A DNA stretch of 64,000 nucleotides, taken from assembly GCA_934130405.1 (NCBI GenBank), contig CAKOXX010000001.1, forward strand, positions 124,001-188,000. Direction: 5' to 3'. The DNA is from an uncultured Bacilli bacterium. Lineage in GTDB: Bacteria > Bacillota_I > Bacilli_A > RF39 > UBA660. Numbering within the stretch: the first letter of the stretch is position 1; the number at the start of each line of letters is the position of its first letter. Below are positions 1 through 7,585 of the stretch, piece after piece. Made by a program: the position numbers and the translations under genes. Under the pieces are notes generated by a model. The model saw only the letters and a list, made by a program, of their open reading frames with translations. It made no database searches and was not told the origin of the DNA.

Positions 1-10
1 GTATTAAAAT

Positions 11-72
11 AATAGTAGGCATAAAGAGGAAAAAGTGATCGGAGTAACTCTTTCCTCTTTACACCTACTATT
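11..72. repeat. Long imperfect inverted repeat (hairpin)
   Basis: Arms AATAGTAGG (11-19) and CCTACTATT (64-72), then AAAGAGGAAA (23-32) and TTTCCTCTTT (51-60), form two stacked perfect stems separated by a 3x3 internal loop, with an 18-nt loop. Neither side has a clean U-tract. It could end transcription of the leftward gene at 213-938 or be a structured RNA. Positions 73-212 hold no gene I can see. Confidence 0.5.
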
Positions 73-212
73 TATACCAAATATAGAGAAGTTCTAAAAA
101 CAAAGATAAGTAATAATTTATGGTTACCGCATCGTTTTAAGATAATCCAATTTTTATCTCAATCTCTGTAGTAACTCCTCAAATAAATAATAGCACATTT
201 TGTCGAAAAAAG

Positions 213-938
213 TCAAATATTTTCAATAATAAATTTATAAATTTTTTCTTGTAACTGTATTTTATTGAATTCAAACTGTTTTTTTCTATGTCCATTAGCA
301 CCAGATGGATGAGGAAAACCAAGTAAACATTGGTCTTCTGTTATAATGTTCTCACTTATTAATAATCTTAATATTTCTTCCACACTTTTTCCTAACGGAA
401 TGATTAAAGCATTACTTAATGACCTAACTTCCTTATAAAAGTATTTTTTCATATATGAAGTTAATATCTTATTATCTAATATTTTTGGATTAGAGCCTGT
501 ATAATTTTTATCATTAATAAAGACTGGATATGGTATAACCGAAGTAGTATGCAATAATTCATCGTGACCATTAAATAATTCTTCACAAGAATTTAATTGT
601 AGTTTCTTATTTAATTCTAGCTCATCTAACATTTCTACTAAGTTTTTTCGCATACTTCCAGCAAAGCGAGAATTTCTTTTACAATTAATTTTTATTTTTT
701 CATCATCCAAATTAGCAATCAAGCCCTTATGTGCCGTTTCATAAGCAATAGCTGTCTGCGTCCAACCAGGTGTTATTCCAATGATAAATATCTTAGCATT
801 CAAATTAATATTCTCATTGTGAGGTGCATAATATATCTTCATTTTATCATCACTATATAGTAAAAAATCATCTGTTAAGATATCTTTTTTATCAAAGTTC
901 TGCATTTCTTTAATTTTTGAAGAATATTCATCAAACAT
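213..938 (-). CDS. Uracil-DNA glycosylase-superfamily protein
   Basis: This 241-aa protein has two motifs typical of the UDG fold. One is a water-activating-type loop after a hydrophobic strand (IFIIGITPGWTQ, about residues 50-61). The other is a C-terminal HPSG-type loop (FPHPSGANGHR, about residues 210-220). Family members remove uracil or related bases, or are catalytically unassigned relatives, so the substrate is not predictable here. The start is supported by GGTG placed 6 nt before the ATG. It is a stand-alone leftward gene with its back to the metallopeptidase gene at 1084. The fold is likely, but true DNA glycosylase activity is uncertain because the first motif is not a canonical family 1-5 sequence. 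Confidence 0.6.
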   Translation of the reverse strand: MFDEYSSKIKEMQNFDKKDILTDDFLLYSDDKMKIYYAPHNENINLNAKIFIIGITPGWTQTAIAYETAHKGLIANLDDEKIKINCKRNSRFAGSMRKNLVEMLDELELNKKLQLNSCEELFNGHDELLHTTSVIPYPVFINDKNYTGSNPKILDNKILTSYMKKYFYKEVRSLSNALIIPLGKSVEEILRLLISENIITEDQCLLGFPHPSGANGHRKKQFEFNKIQLQEKIYKFIIENI

Positions 939-1001
939 TATATCACCTACTCCTCATTATGATTTTATCATTTTAGAAACTATATTTAAACCCTTATTTT
1001 C

Positions 1002-1030
1002 TAGACAAAACAGTAAAAACGTGATATAAT
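1002..1030 (+). promoter_or_regulatory. Sigma-A promoter of the metallopeptidase gene
   Basis: TAGACA (1002-1007) and TATAAT (1025-1030) are separated by 17 bp and lie about 50 bp before the ATG at 1084. This is a near-consensus vegetative promoter. Confidence 0.8.
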
Positions 1031-1083
1031 ATGCCAAACAATGAGAGATAATACTGAAAGAAAAAAAATTAAGGGGGATAAGT

Positions 1084-2109
1084 ATGAATTACTCTAAACT
1101 TAATGAAGGACTTGATGAGTATTTACAAAAATATGAAAATACCTTTTATGTTTCTAATTTAGATATGAATATTAATCTCATAAGAGAAGGAAATAAACGT
1201 TTTGATTTATTTAAGATGATTGGTTCTGATGAGATTAACTTAAAACCGCAAGAAAAAATAAGTGGACTAGAAACACTCAACTTGGTTACTGAGTTTCTTT
1301 CTGAATTAGGTGGTAACTATTTATATTATTTTACAAGGACTTTTAATGAAGGAAATTTTGATTTTCACAATATGGATGAGATAGATAGTAAAAGAGTTAA
1401 AAATGAATGTGGTCTATTTAGCTATACAGTAAAGTTTAATGGTACAATAAAAGACTCTAGTGTTATAGTTCACGAATTTTTTCACTTTTTAAATATCGAT
1501 AATTATAAACTTGCTCCAATCTTTTCTGAATTTATTTCAATTTTTATGGAAAATAAATTTTTAGACTTTCTTGATAACAAAGGTTATTCAAGAGAAGACA
1601 TTGCTAAATTAAGGTTGCAAAAATATGATGATTTTTCAAGCTACTGCAATAAACTAAATCTTGAAAGTGACTTTTTAAATTTAAAGAAAAAAATTGGATA
1701 TCTAGATGATGATAGCTATGATTTTATTTCAATGTATGGAGAAGAATTAAACTTTCCTAATTTAACCAAGAAATATTTTACAGATATTTTAGTAGACTTT
1801 GATAACAAAATGAAAAAGGAGAAAAATGTAGAACAAGCTTTTAATCCAGCCTACACATTTAGGTATTATTTAGGAACTACTTATAGTAGTTATTTGCTAC
1901 TACAAGATGATTCTTTAGATAAAGTATTATTATTAAATGATTACTTAATGCAGGAAGAAGAAAATACAAATATAGAAACAGCTTTTAAAATACTAGGAAT
2001 AAATAAAAAGGATGATGCTTGTTTTATAGAAGCTACTAATAAATATTATCAAAACGAAGCATTAATTTATAAAAATTCAAATGACAAAAAACAAGCAATC
2101 AGAAAATAA
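1084..2109 (+). CDS. Putative zinc metallopeptidase (HEFFH)
   Basis: This 341-aa protein has no signal peptide and so is probably cytoplasmic. It has an HExxH zinc site, VIVHEFFHFL, with H130 and H134 as ligands and E131 as the base. E149, in a downstream helix (SEFISIF), is a candidate third ligand, a gluzincin-like spacing. The rest is helical and matches no family I can name; M3-like peptidases share this general layout but are much longer. AGGGGG at 1072-1077 sets the ATG. It is monocistronic, with its own promoter at 1002-1030 and a terminator at 2119-2150. Peptidase chemistry is inferred from the motif only, and the substrate is unknown. Confidence 0.55.
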   Translation: MNYSKLNEGLDEYLQKYENTFYVSNLDMNINLIREGNKRFDLFKMIGSDEINLKPQEKISGLETLNLVTEFLSELGGNYLYYFTRTFNEGNFDFHNMDEIDSKRVKNECGLFSYTVKFNGTIKDSSVIVHEFFHFLNIDNYKLAPIFSEFISIFMENKFLDFLDNKGYSREDIAKLRLQKYDDFSSYCNKLNLESDFLNLKKKIGYLDDDSYDFISMYGEELNFPNLTKKYFTDILVDFDNKMKKEKNVEQAFNPAYTFRYYLGTTYSSYLLLQDDSLDKVLLLNDYLMQEEENTNIETAFKILGINKKDDACFIEATNKYYQNEALIYKNSNDKKQAIRK

Positions 2110-2118
2110 AACTACAAA

Positions 2119-2150
2119 AAAACTACTTAACTTTGAGTAGTTTTTATTTT
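2119..2150. terminator. Bidirectional terminator between convergent genes
   Basis: AAAACTACT (2119-2127) and AGTAGTTTT (2136-2144) form a stem with an 8-nt loop. There is a T-rich tract on the right and an A-run on the left, so it can serve both the + strand peptidase gene and the - strand HAD gene, whose stop codon lies in the stem. Confidence 0.8.
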
Positions 2151-2867
2151 GCATAACCTTTTCACACAATCATTTAACTCACTGCCTGAAGAAAAATCAG
2201 CTTTCATATAAAAATCAACCACATCTTTTTCTTTAATAGATTGCATATCTTTACTATTTGCATCTAAATATACAAAGATAGAAGTACCACCATGTTCCCT
2301 AATATATTTCATTACATAATAATCTGTTAATCCATCGCCTATATACACAACATCAGAACAATCTTCATCAGTAATTTCATTTTTTCTTAATATTTCTTTT
2401 AAAGCAGCAACCTTGTTTTTATCACTCATTAAAAAATCAAAAGCAGTCACTTCTAAGTCTTGATTATAAATAAAGGTAGTTGCATATATTTCTTTAAAAT
2501 ATTGAGCAATAGAAACTTTTTCTAAAAAGACTTTTACACCTGAACTTAACAAATAATTAGCAACATTATTTCTAGATAGCATCTTTAAAAAATCTGGTAC
2601 TCCCCTATTATAAACAATATTGTCATAGCCAAAAGAGAAGTTTTCATCAGTTAATTTAAAACCAGCTTCTTTGACAATTTCAAAATATGTTTCGTAAATA
2701 GCAGTATATAAATCAATATTTTTGTCTTTAGCTCTTTTTCTTGACAGTTCTAAAAATTTTGGATTATAAGTGCCATTTTCTAGACCACTTTTTTCTAACA
2801 GTTCAAACTTGGGTAATGCATATGGTGTTAAGGTTCCATCAAAATCATAAACAATAATTTTTGCCAT
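2127..2867 (-). CDS. HAD-superfamily phosphatase (HAD-IB/SerB-like)
   Basis: This 246-aa protein shows all four HAD motifs. Motif I is DFDGTLTP, with nucleophile D8 and acid D10. Motif II is the serine in LLSSG (about 108), motif III a lysine near 150-152 (SDKNK), and motif IV GDGLTD (177-182). A helical cap between motifs I and II gives subtype IB, like phosphoserine phosphatases and related small-molecule phosphatases. It is probably a cytoplasmic phosphomonoesterase; its substrate cannot be read from the sequence. It lies just downstream of the tRNA pair and may be read from the tRNA promoter, with an AGGAGG-like site directly before the ATG. Confidence 0.8.
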   Translation of the reverse strand: MAKIIVYDFDGTLTPYALPKFELLEKSGLENGTYNPKFLELSRKRAKDKNIDLYTAIYETYFEIVKEAGFKLTDENFSFGYDNIVYNRGVPDFLKMLSRNNVANYLLSSGVKVFLEKVSIAQYFKEIYATTFIYNQDLEVTAFDFLMSDKNKVAALKEILRKNEITDEDCSDVVYIGDGLTDYYVMKYIREHGGTSIFVYLDANSKDMQSIKEKDVVDFYMKADFSSGSELNDCVKRLCKIKTTQS

Positions 2868-2961
2868 CTTATCCTCCTGTTAATATATAAGTTGTTACAT
2901 TTATTATACTTTTTTGTACAAAAAAACTCAACTCTATAATAAAATTGAGTATTATCATTAG

Positions 2962-3045
2962 TGGTGCGGGTAACAGGAGTTGAACCTGCACGTCTATGAC
3001 ACTAGATCCTAAGTCTAGCGCGTCTGCCAATTCCGCCATACCCGC
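2962..3045 (-). tRNA. tRNA-Leu (anticodon TAG)
   Basis: The cloverleaf reads GCGGGTA...TACCCGC-A-CCA. It has a D-arm GGCGGAATTGGCAGAC typical of leucine tRNAs, anticodon loop CTTAGGA (TAG), a long variable arm and TTCAA in the T loop. CCA is encoded. Confidence 0.95.
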
Positions 3046-3054
3046 GAATAAAAA

Positions 3055-3131
3055 TGGTGGACCCTGATGGACTCGAACCATCGACCGCCCGGTTATGAGC
3101 CGGATGCTCTAACCAACTGAGCTAAGGGTCC
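3055..3131 (-). tRNA. tRNA with CAT anticodon (Met or Ile2)
   Basis: This is a 77-nt tRNA with acceptor GGACCCT/AGGGTCC, D-arm GCTCAGTTGGTTAGAGC, anticodon loop CTCATAA and encoded CCA. CAT tRNAs are initiator Met, elongator Met or lysidine-modified Ile2. The normally paired first acceptor bases exclude an initiator. The GGACC acceptor resembles Bacillota Ile2, but elongator Met cannot be excluded. Confidence 0.92.
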
Positions 3132-3151
3132 AGAACTTTCATTGCTATTTA

Positions 3152-3180
3152 ATGATAGCATAAATTTTTAAGAGGTGCAA
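3152..3180 (-). promoter_or_regulatory. Promoter of the tRNA pair
   Basis: On the minus strand TTGCAC (3175-3180) and TATCAT (3152-3157) are separated by 17 bp. Transcription would begin about 14 nt before the CAT tRNA. Confidence 0.8.
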
Positions 3181-3233
3181 GTGATTTTCATAAATTTTTC
3201 TACTTTTTGCTAGAAGAAAGAAAAAATATAATT

Positions 3234-3869
3234 TTAGGTATTAGCTACCTGATTATATTTTACTGTTTCATTAATTTTTTTTGCCATATTCTTTAAAGCT
3301 TTCTTAACAGAAATGAATATTACTAAAGCAATTATAAGAATTATTATTCCAGCAATTAGTAAAGTATTCCAACCAGAGTTCATAACATATTCGCTAGGAT
3401 TATTCGGATTGTACTTAACAGTAATTTTGCTTTTAAAACCAGAACGACCACTTAATAAATTAGGTGAACCTTTATATGTAGTACCATCAACAGTATATTC
3501 ATATAAACCATTACATAATTCAGCACCGTCTTCATCATACTGACAATCAACATAATCTACAAGTTTCCCTTCAGTTTCTAAATAACCTTTAGACTTACCA
3601 TTATCATTCATCATTGAATATGAACTAATTCCAACAAAAGCTATACCAATAAGGAACCACGGAATAAGTACAATTACCAAAATAATATTTGCTATATGAC
3701 CAGCTTTTTTAGTATTCGACTGAATAGCTTTAGCATTTTCTTGAGAATAATCTACATTTAAAAAATTACTACTTTGTTCTATAGGCTTTAATTCTGCATT
3801 ACAATATATACATCTAAGATTTGTGTTTTGATTTTCTTGTCCACAATTAGGACATTTAATGTTATCCAT
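3234..3869 (-). CDS. Zinc-ribbon DUF3592-like membrane protein
   Basis: This 211-aa protein begins with a short cytoplasmic zinc ribbon (CPNCG at 6-10 and CIYCN at 20-24). A first membrane helix follows (about 59-81), then an extracellular beta-rich domain (about 90-165) containing two cysteines, and a second membrane helix (about 170-190) with a basic tail. The DUF3592 pattern is seen in GLYEYTVDGTTYKGSP and VKYNPNNPSEYV. The function is unknown; the family is a common two-helix membrane protein. It lies just downstream of the DUF2207 gene on the same strand, and the two may be one operon. Confidence 0.75.
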   Translation of the reverse strand: MDNIKCPNCGQENQNTNLRCIYCNAELKPIEQSSNFLNVDYSQENAKAIQSNTKKAGHIANIILVIVLIPWFLIGIAFVGISSYSMMNDNGKSKGYLETEGKLVDYVDCQYDEDGAELCNGLYEYTVDGTTYKGSPNLLSGRSGFKSKITVKYNPNNPSEYVMNSGWNTLLIAGIIILIIALVIFISVKKALKNMAKKINETVKYNQVANT

Positions 3870-3915
3870 TAGTTTACTCCTCCCAATTTAATAGATAATA
3901 AATGAAAGTGGCTGA

Positions 3916-5910
3916 TTACCAAGAGCCACCTCCTCCACCACCTGAGCCACCACCAGCAGAACCACCACCAGAGTCTGATGAACTGCTTGAAGAATCATAT
4001 GACATAGCACTTGTAGCAGAACTCATTGTAGAATTCATAAACGTTCCAAAAGTAGCTACATCAAAAGTATCAGAGCCATCATACCAAGTTGGTGCTTGCA
4101 TCGAAATAACTTCAAATTTCTTTATCCATTTATCTGAAACACCTAAAACATAGGTATAAGGTAAAATATTATAAAAGTATGTTGGATTCTTAGCAACCAT
4201 CGCTTCTAATTGATCCTTCTCTGCTGTCTCTAAAAAGTTTTTAAATCCTTTAATTTTTCCTAGAATTTCATTACCATATGACGTTCTTTTAGGTAGATAA
4301 GTTAAACATACAACCATTCCTAAGACACAGAAAATTCCAACAAAATAACCTATTAAGTAAATTGAATCTTGTTGTAAGGCTGGTAATACCATCATTGCCC
4401 ATGGAAGCCCACCAAAGCCTAAGCCCCAGATAAGGAAAAACAATATTACTGATGCATAAGAAAGTTTATTACCTGAAGAATTTCTTAGTTTAGGATCAAG
4501 TAACATTTTAAACATAACTGTAAAACCTATTCCTGGAAATAACAATGCCACTAATAAACTAGATTCTCCATATTCTAAAACTGGTGGTATAGTAATTAAA
4601 CAATAAGTTGCAATAATCATAAAAATAATAAATTTTGCTTTACTGGAAGCGGACTTTTCAAGAATTTTATTTTTATTTTCCTTATTATTAATATTAAGTA
4701 AAATATTACTCATAGTTATATAAAACTTATCATACAAATCAGCTGATGTTACTTCTAAAGTTGGGATAGTGTTTTGATTAATACTATTCTCAGCTGAGGA
4801 AGTATTTAACCTTCTCATTGCAAATAAACCATTTAAAAATAGTCTTTCATTAACATTATCACCATCATAGTCTTTTAACTTGATAATTTTAAAACCCTTG
4901 GCTTTAGAAAATAGTGATTTTTCTTCTGTCTCTACAATTTTTATATAACCTTTATTAGCTAAATAGATTAACAAGGAAGTAACATCTTGACTTACAGCTT
5001 CGCCTTTATATAAGAAACCAACTTCTAGACTGTTAAATCCTTCGGGTGGATAAAACTCTACTGTTTCTATAACTTGGTCATCACGACCAAATTTATACCA
5101 TAATAGTATTGCTATTATTAAGAATATAATAGGAAACAAATAAACTATATAATTAAGCAAATTAATATCTAATCCCGCCCCAACGAAATATCCTTCTGGT
5201 AATTCACACCTTACAGTTAAGGCTTCATTTTCCCAAAGAATACCATTATAACTTCCTGTGATAGTGTTTCCACTGACACTATACTTAATCTTGCTACTAT
5301 CAGTTGAACCTACTCTACCTGCTGAAAAACCAAGTTTACTTGAATCAAAACTTTTTGGCATTGTAATGGAAAAAGTTATATTACCAATTACTGTATCCCA
5401 TTCATTACCAATTATATTATAATAAAGTTCATCATAATCTTTTACAGGGTCCTTACCAAGATTATAAGTATACTTAATAATGTATTCCTTTTCACCTGTT
5501 AAAGTCTCACTAGCTGAGCCGATTTTTATTTGATAGTTACCTTCTTCTTTTGAGGTACTATTTTCTGCATTAACACTAACATTTTTAATTTGCGTACGAT
5601 TAGTAGAAGTCGTACCATCTAATCTTTTAATAGTATTCTTTAATGGAATCGTTCGAAATATTCCATGCTTTGGAACATTAAAATAAGTATCAATTGTTTC
5701 TGTAACATCAAAAGTGTTATTTTCATTAACAATTATATTAATATCATACTTATCAATCACATAATCGTAAGAACCATAATTATCATTTTTACTAGGTGTT
5801 AAACTAACTAAATCATAATCAGATATAGCATAAGTATTTAATGGATAAATTATCACTAATGATATTATAACTACTGCCAAGAAAATTATTTTTTTAATAT
5901 TTTCTTTCAT
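3916..5910 (-). CDS. DUF2207 predicted membrane protein
   Basis: This 664-aa protein starts with a hydrophobic signal helix (residues 8-28). A long extracellular beta-sandwich follows, the DUF2207 ectodomain, with VTETIDTYFNVPKHGIFRTI near 75. A membrane helix lies at about 248-267. Next comes a cytoplasmic segment with winged-helix character, which contains VGFLYKGEAVSQDVTSLLIY, then four further helices between about 425 and 550. The C-tail is low-complexity Ser/Gly and ends GSGGGGGGSW. This is the usual DUF2207 architecture, including the Gly-rich end. Its cellular role is not established. A weak promoter with TATGAT lies about 70 bp upstream. Confidence 0.85.
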   Translation of the reverse strand: MKENIKKIIFLAVVIISLVIIYPLNTYAISDYDLVSLTPSKNDNYGSYDYVIDKYDINIIVNENNTFDVTETIDTYFNVPKHGIFRTIPLKNTIKRLDGTTSTNRTQIKNVSVNAENSTSKEEGNYQIKIGSASETLTGEKEYIIKYTYNLGKDPVKDYDELYYNIIGNEWDTVIGNITFSITMPKSFDSSKLGFSAGRVGSTDSSKIKYSVSGNTITGSYNGILWENEALTVRCELPEGYFVGAGLDINLLNYIVYLFPIIFLIIAILLWYKFGRDDQVIETVEFYPPEGFNSLEVGFLYKGEAVSQDVTSLLIYLANKGYIKIVETEEKSLFSKAKGFKIIKLKDYDGDNVNERLFLNGLFAMRRLNTSSAENSINQNTIPTLEVTSADLYDKFYITMSNILLNINNKENKNKILEKSASSKAKFIIFMIIATYCLITIPPVLEYGESSLLVALLFPGIGFTVMFKMLLDPKLRNSSGNKLSYASVILFFLIWGLGFGGLPWAMMVLPALQQDSIYLIGYFVGIFCVLGMVVCLTYLPKRTSYGNEILGKIKGFKNFLETAEKDQLEAMVAKNPTYFYNILPYTYVLGVSDKWIKKFEVISMQAPTWYDGSDTFDVATFGTFMNSTMSSATSAMSYDSSSSSSDSGGGSAGGGSGGGGGGSW

Positions 5911-6025
5911 AACTCCTCCAAATTATAACATATTTATGTCGTTTGATTTTATACTTGTATCTATCCCTCCTCCTATTATGATTTAATTTTATCATATTAT
6001 TTATTAATTTAAACTAATAATTACA

Positions 6026-6060
6026 AAAAGACTCAGTCTACACCAAAAACTGAGTCTTTT
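6026..6060 (-). terminator. Rho-independent terminator
   Basis: AAAAGACTCAG (6026-6036) and CTGAGTCTTTT (6050-6060) form an 11-bp perfect stem. On the minus strand it is followed by a T-run. It would stop transcripts coming from the truncated ORF at 6237-6467. The rest of 5911-6236 shows only short AT-rich hairpins and no gene. Confidence 0.75.
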
Positions 6061-6236
6061 ACAGATTTCTTGTAAGAACAAGAACAATAACTTTTTGGGT
6101 GTTTTGATTATATGTATACCCTCAACACCAATGTTAATATACTATATTTAACTTCATTTAGCAACAAAAATATCAAAAAAATCATTAAAATTAAGTTACT
6201 ATGCCAATTCTTCCTTTTTATTGCAAAATGAACAGT

Positions 6237-6467
6237 TTATTTAACTATTATCTTATTTAGTTTTTTTGAACCAACAACCATATTTTCAGAAAGCAATGTG
6301 TTTTCTTCTTGTAATACTTCATTTATCGATTCTTGATAATTATCTTTTTGCTTAGGAGTATGTAATATTTCTAAGCTTCCATTAAATATGATGGGAGTGG
6401 AAAATAAATTTGCAACTGTCTTTATATATTCTTTATCATAATTTCCACATCTAGTACAAATTTCACT
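6237..6467 (-). pseudogene. Truncated ORF at the prophage boundary
   Basis: A minus-strand frame stays open for about 77 codons and ends TAA at 6237-6239. It includes a CxxC motif (EICTRCGNYDKEYIK) and an acidic C-terminal helix (NEVLQEENTLLSEN). It has no start codon or ribosome site. Its 5' side runs into the att repeat at 6468 and meets a stop there. I read it as the 3' remnant of a gene cut by an integration or deletion at this tRNA locus. The family is not recognised. Confidence 0.55.
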
Positions 6468-6570
6468 ATTAAATAATATTGAAAATAAGGGGTATTAAGG
6501 GGTAAGTTACTTTTACATATTAAAACCCTTATAAAATAAGGGTAATAGCTTTTATGGTGTCCCCGATTGG
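6468..6570. repeat. attL with integrase-tail remnant
   Basis: This is an imperfect direct copy of 37590-37694. It begins with the last codons of an integrase (LLNNIENKG, then one extra codon and a stop). A 7-bp stem ACCCTTA/TAAGGGT follows, then the 16-bp core TGGTGTCCCCGATTGG, which is the 3' end of the tRNA including CCA. Differences from attR include a shifted stop codon and scattered substitutions. Confidence 0.85.
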
Positions 6571-6815
6571 GGGTAAATATTTCCTTTAACAAGGAACATA
6601 TTACTACAAAAATAGCTATTTATCAATAAATTCATTTAATAAAATGCATTAAAAATCAAACAAGGTCATAATTTTAGTATGTAAATAAGATGTAGAATTT
6701 CAATAATCAATAACGAAGAACTCAATAGAAAAATTTAAACTACTATTATTGTAACCTGAGCTTTTTGCTCTCACTACACCATTCATAATACTTTTAAAAA
6801 AAACAAAAAAACATA

Positions 6816-6844
6816 TTGACACAACCTAGGTTGTGTGATATACT
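6816..6844 (+). promoter_or_regulatory. Promoter with palindromic operator for the cargo unit
   Basis: TTGACA (6816-6821) and TATACT (6839-6844) are separated by 17 bp. The spacer is occupied by a perfect 18-bp palindrome, ACACAACCTAGGTTGTGT (6819-6836), so a bound dimer would block RNA polymerase. I saw no second copy in the window. Region 6571-6815 upstream shows only an AT-rich sequence with a short TTCCTT/AAGGAA hairpin and no gene. Confidence 0.8.
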
Positions 6845-6867
6845 AATATCAGAAAGGAGATGAAAGA

Positions 6868-6966
6868 GTGAAATTTTCTATTAAATTAGGAAAAATAAAA
6901 ATAACCTTGCATTTTCAAATTCTGAGAAAACACAAGGCTAAAAAAACTTTTAGAAGATGGAGCTAA
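6868..6966 (+). CDS. 32-aa basic peptide (cargo leader gene)
   Basis: A GTG start lies after a strong AAAGGAGATGAAAGA ribosome site, only 24 nt from the -10 box. The 32-aa product is very basic (VKFSIKLGKIKITLHFQIL... ending in RRWS). The stop TAA overlaps the first codons of the next gene, so the two are likely translationally coupled. It could be a leader peptide, a small membrane-active or DNA-binding peptide, or a toxin-like partner. No family is recognised. Confidence 0.6.
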   Translation: MKFSIKLGKIKITLHFQILRKHKAKKTFRRWS

Positions 6967-7538
6967 AGCTCCTCTTCACTAATTATTTTAACATAATAGA
7001 ATTTCACTTGTCAATGATGGAAAAGTTTAACAAAAAAGAGTATAATGTCAATTATCGAAAAGAGCAAATTAAAAGAAAAGTAAAAGCACAATTTAACACA
7101 GACTTATTCTATAATGAAAAAGTAGAACTGGACAAACTACTGAGTGATCTAGGAATGACCAAAAGAGAATTCATACTTGAAGCAAAAAAAAATTTTGAGA
7201 GGAAGAGAGAAAAAATGGAAAAATTAAAAGAAATAACTTGGAAAGAACTAGGAGTTTATATTGGTAATAAAGTAAGCGAAGAGTTTAAGAAAGAGTATAG
7301 CAAAGATATTAGAGATTATCACGATATGATAGCAAGTAATGGTAATAATGAGTATCTTGAAGAATATTCAACGGAAAACAAATGTATGTATAGAGTTCCA
7401 CTTGAATTTACTAAAGTTGGTGAAGTACCATTAATTGTAGAATTTTACGAAGAAAACATTAATGACGAAAATGATAATATAATTGACACAAAATATTATA
7501 TAGAAAATTATGAAACTAAATATTTGAAAAATAACTAA
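6957..7538 (+). CDS. Prophage cargo protein of unknown function
   Basis: This 193-aa protein has a basic, helical first half (residues 20-110, repeated K/E/R helices) and an acidic second half with beta-strand character. It has no signal peptide or clear membrane helix. The ATG overlaps the end of the 32-aa gene by 10 nt and has no good ribosome site of its own, so coupling is likely; ATGs at about 6999 and 7017 are alternatives. It lies next to attL, points away from the lysis genes and has its own promoter/operator and terminator. This is the usual arrangement of a gene expressed from the lysogen. The function is not recognised. Confidence 0.6.
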   Translation: MELKLLFTNYFNIIEFHLSMMEKFNKKEYNVNYRKEQIKRKVKAQFNTDLFYNEKVELDKLLSDLGMTKREFILEAKKNFERKREKMEKLKEITWKELGVYIGNKVSEEFKKEYSKDIRDYHDMIASNGNNEYLEEYSTENKCMYRVPLEFTKVGEVPLIVEFYEENINDENDNIIDTKYYIENYETKYLKNN

Positions 7539-7550
7539 AACAAAAAAAGA

Positions 7551-7585
7551 ACTCAAGCTACTATAATTAGTAACTTGAGTCTTTT
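7551..7585. terminator. Terminator between cargo gene and endolysin
   Basis: ACTCAAG (7551-7557) and CTTGAGT (7574-7580), with an inner ACTA/TAGT pair, form the stem. It is followed by CTTTT on the + strand and an A-run on the other side, so it can act in both directions. Confidence 0.75.

Noticed and set aside
2869..3081. 70-aa minus-strand ORF
   Set aside because: It reads through both tRNA genes (tRNA-Leu and part of the CAT tRNA) and is a typical spurious tRNA translation.
3902..4153. Proline-rich + strand ORF
   Set aside because: Antisense of the Gly/Ser-rich end of the DUF2207 gene; the PPPPPE composition comes from the complement of glycine codons.
6868..7538. Classic toxin-antitoxin pair
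   Set aside because: The small first gene and larger second gene resemble the layout, but neither product shows a known toxin or antitoxin fold, so the name is not justified.
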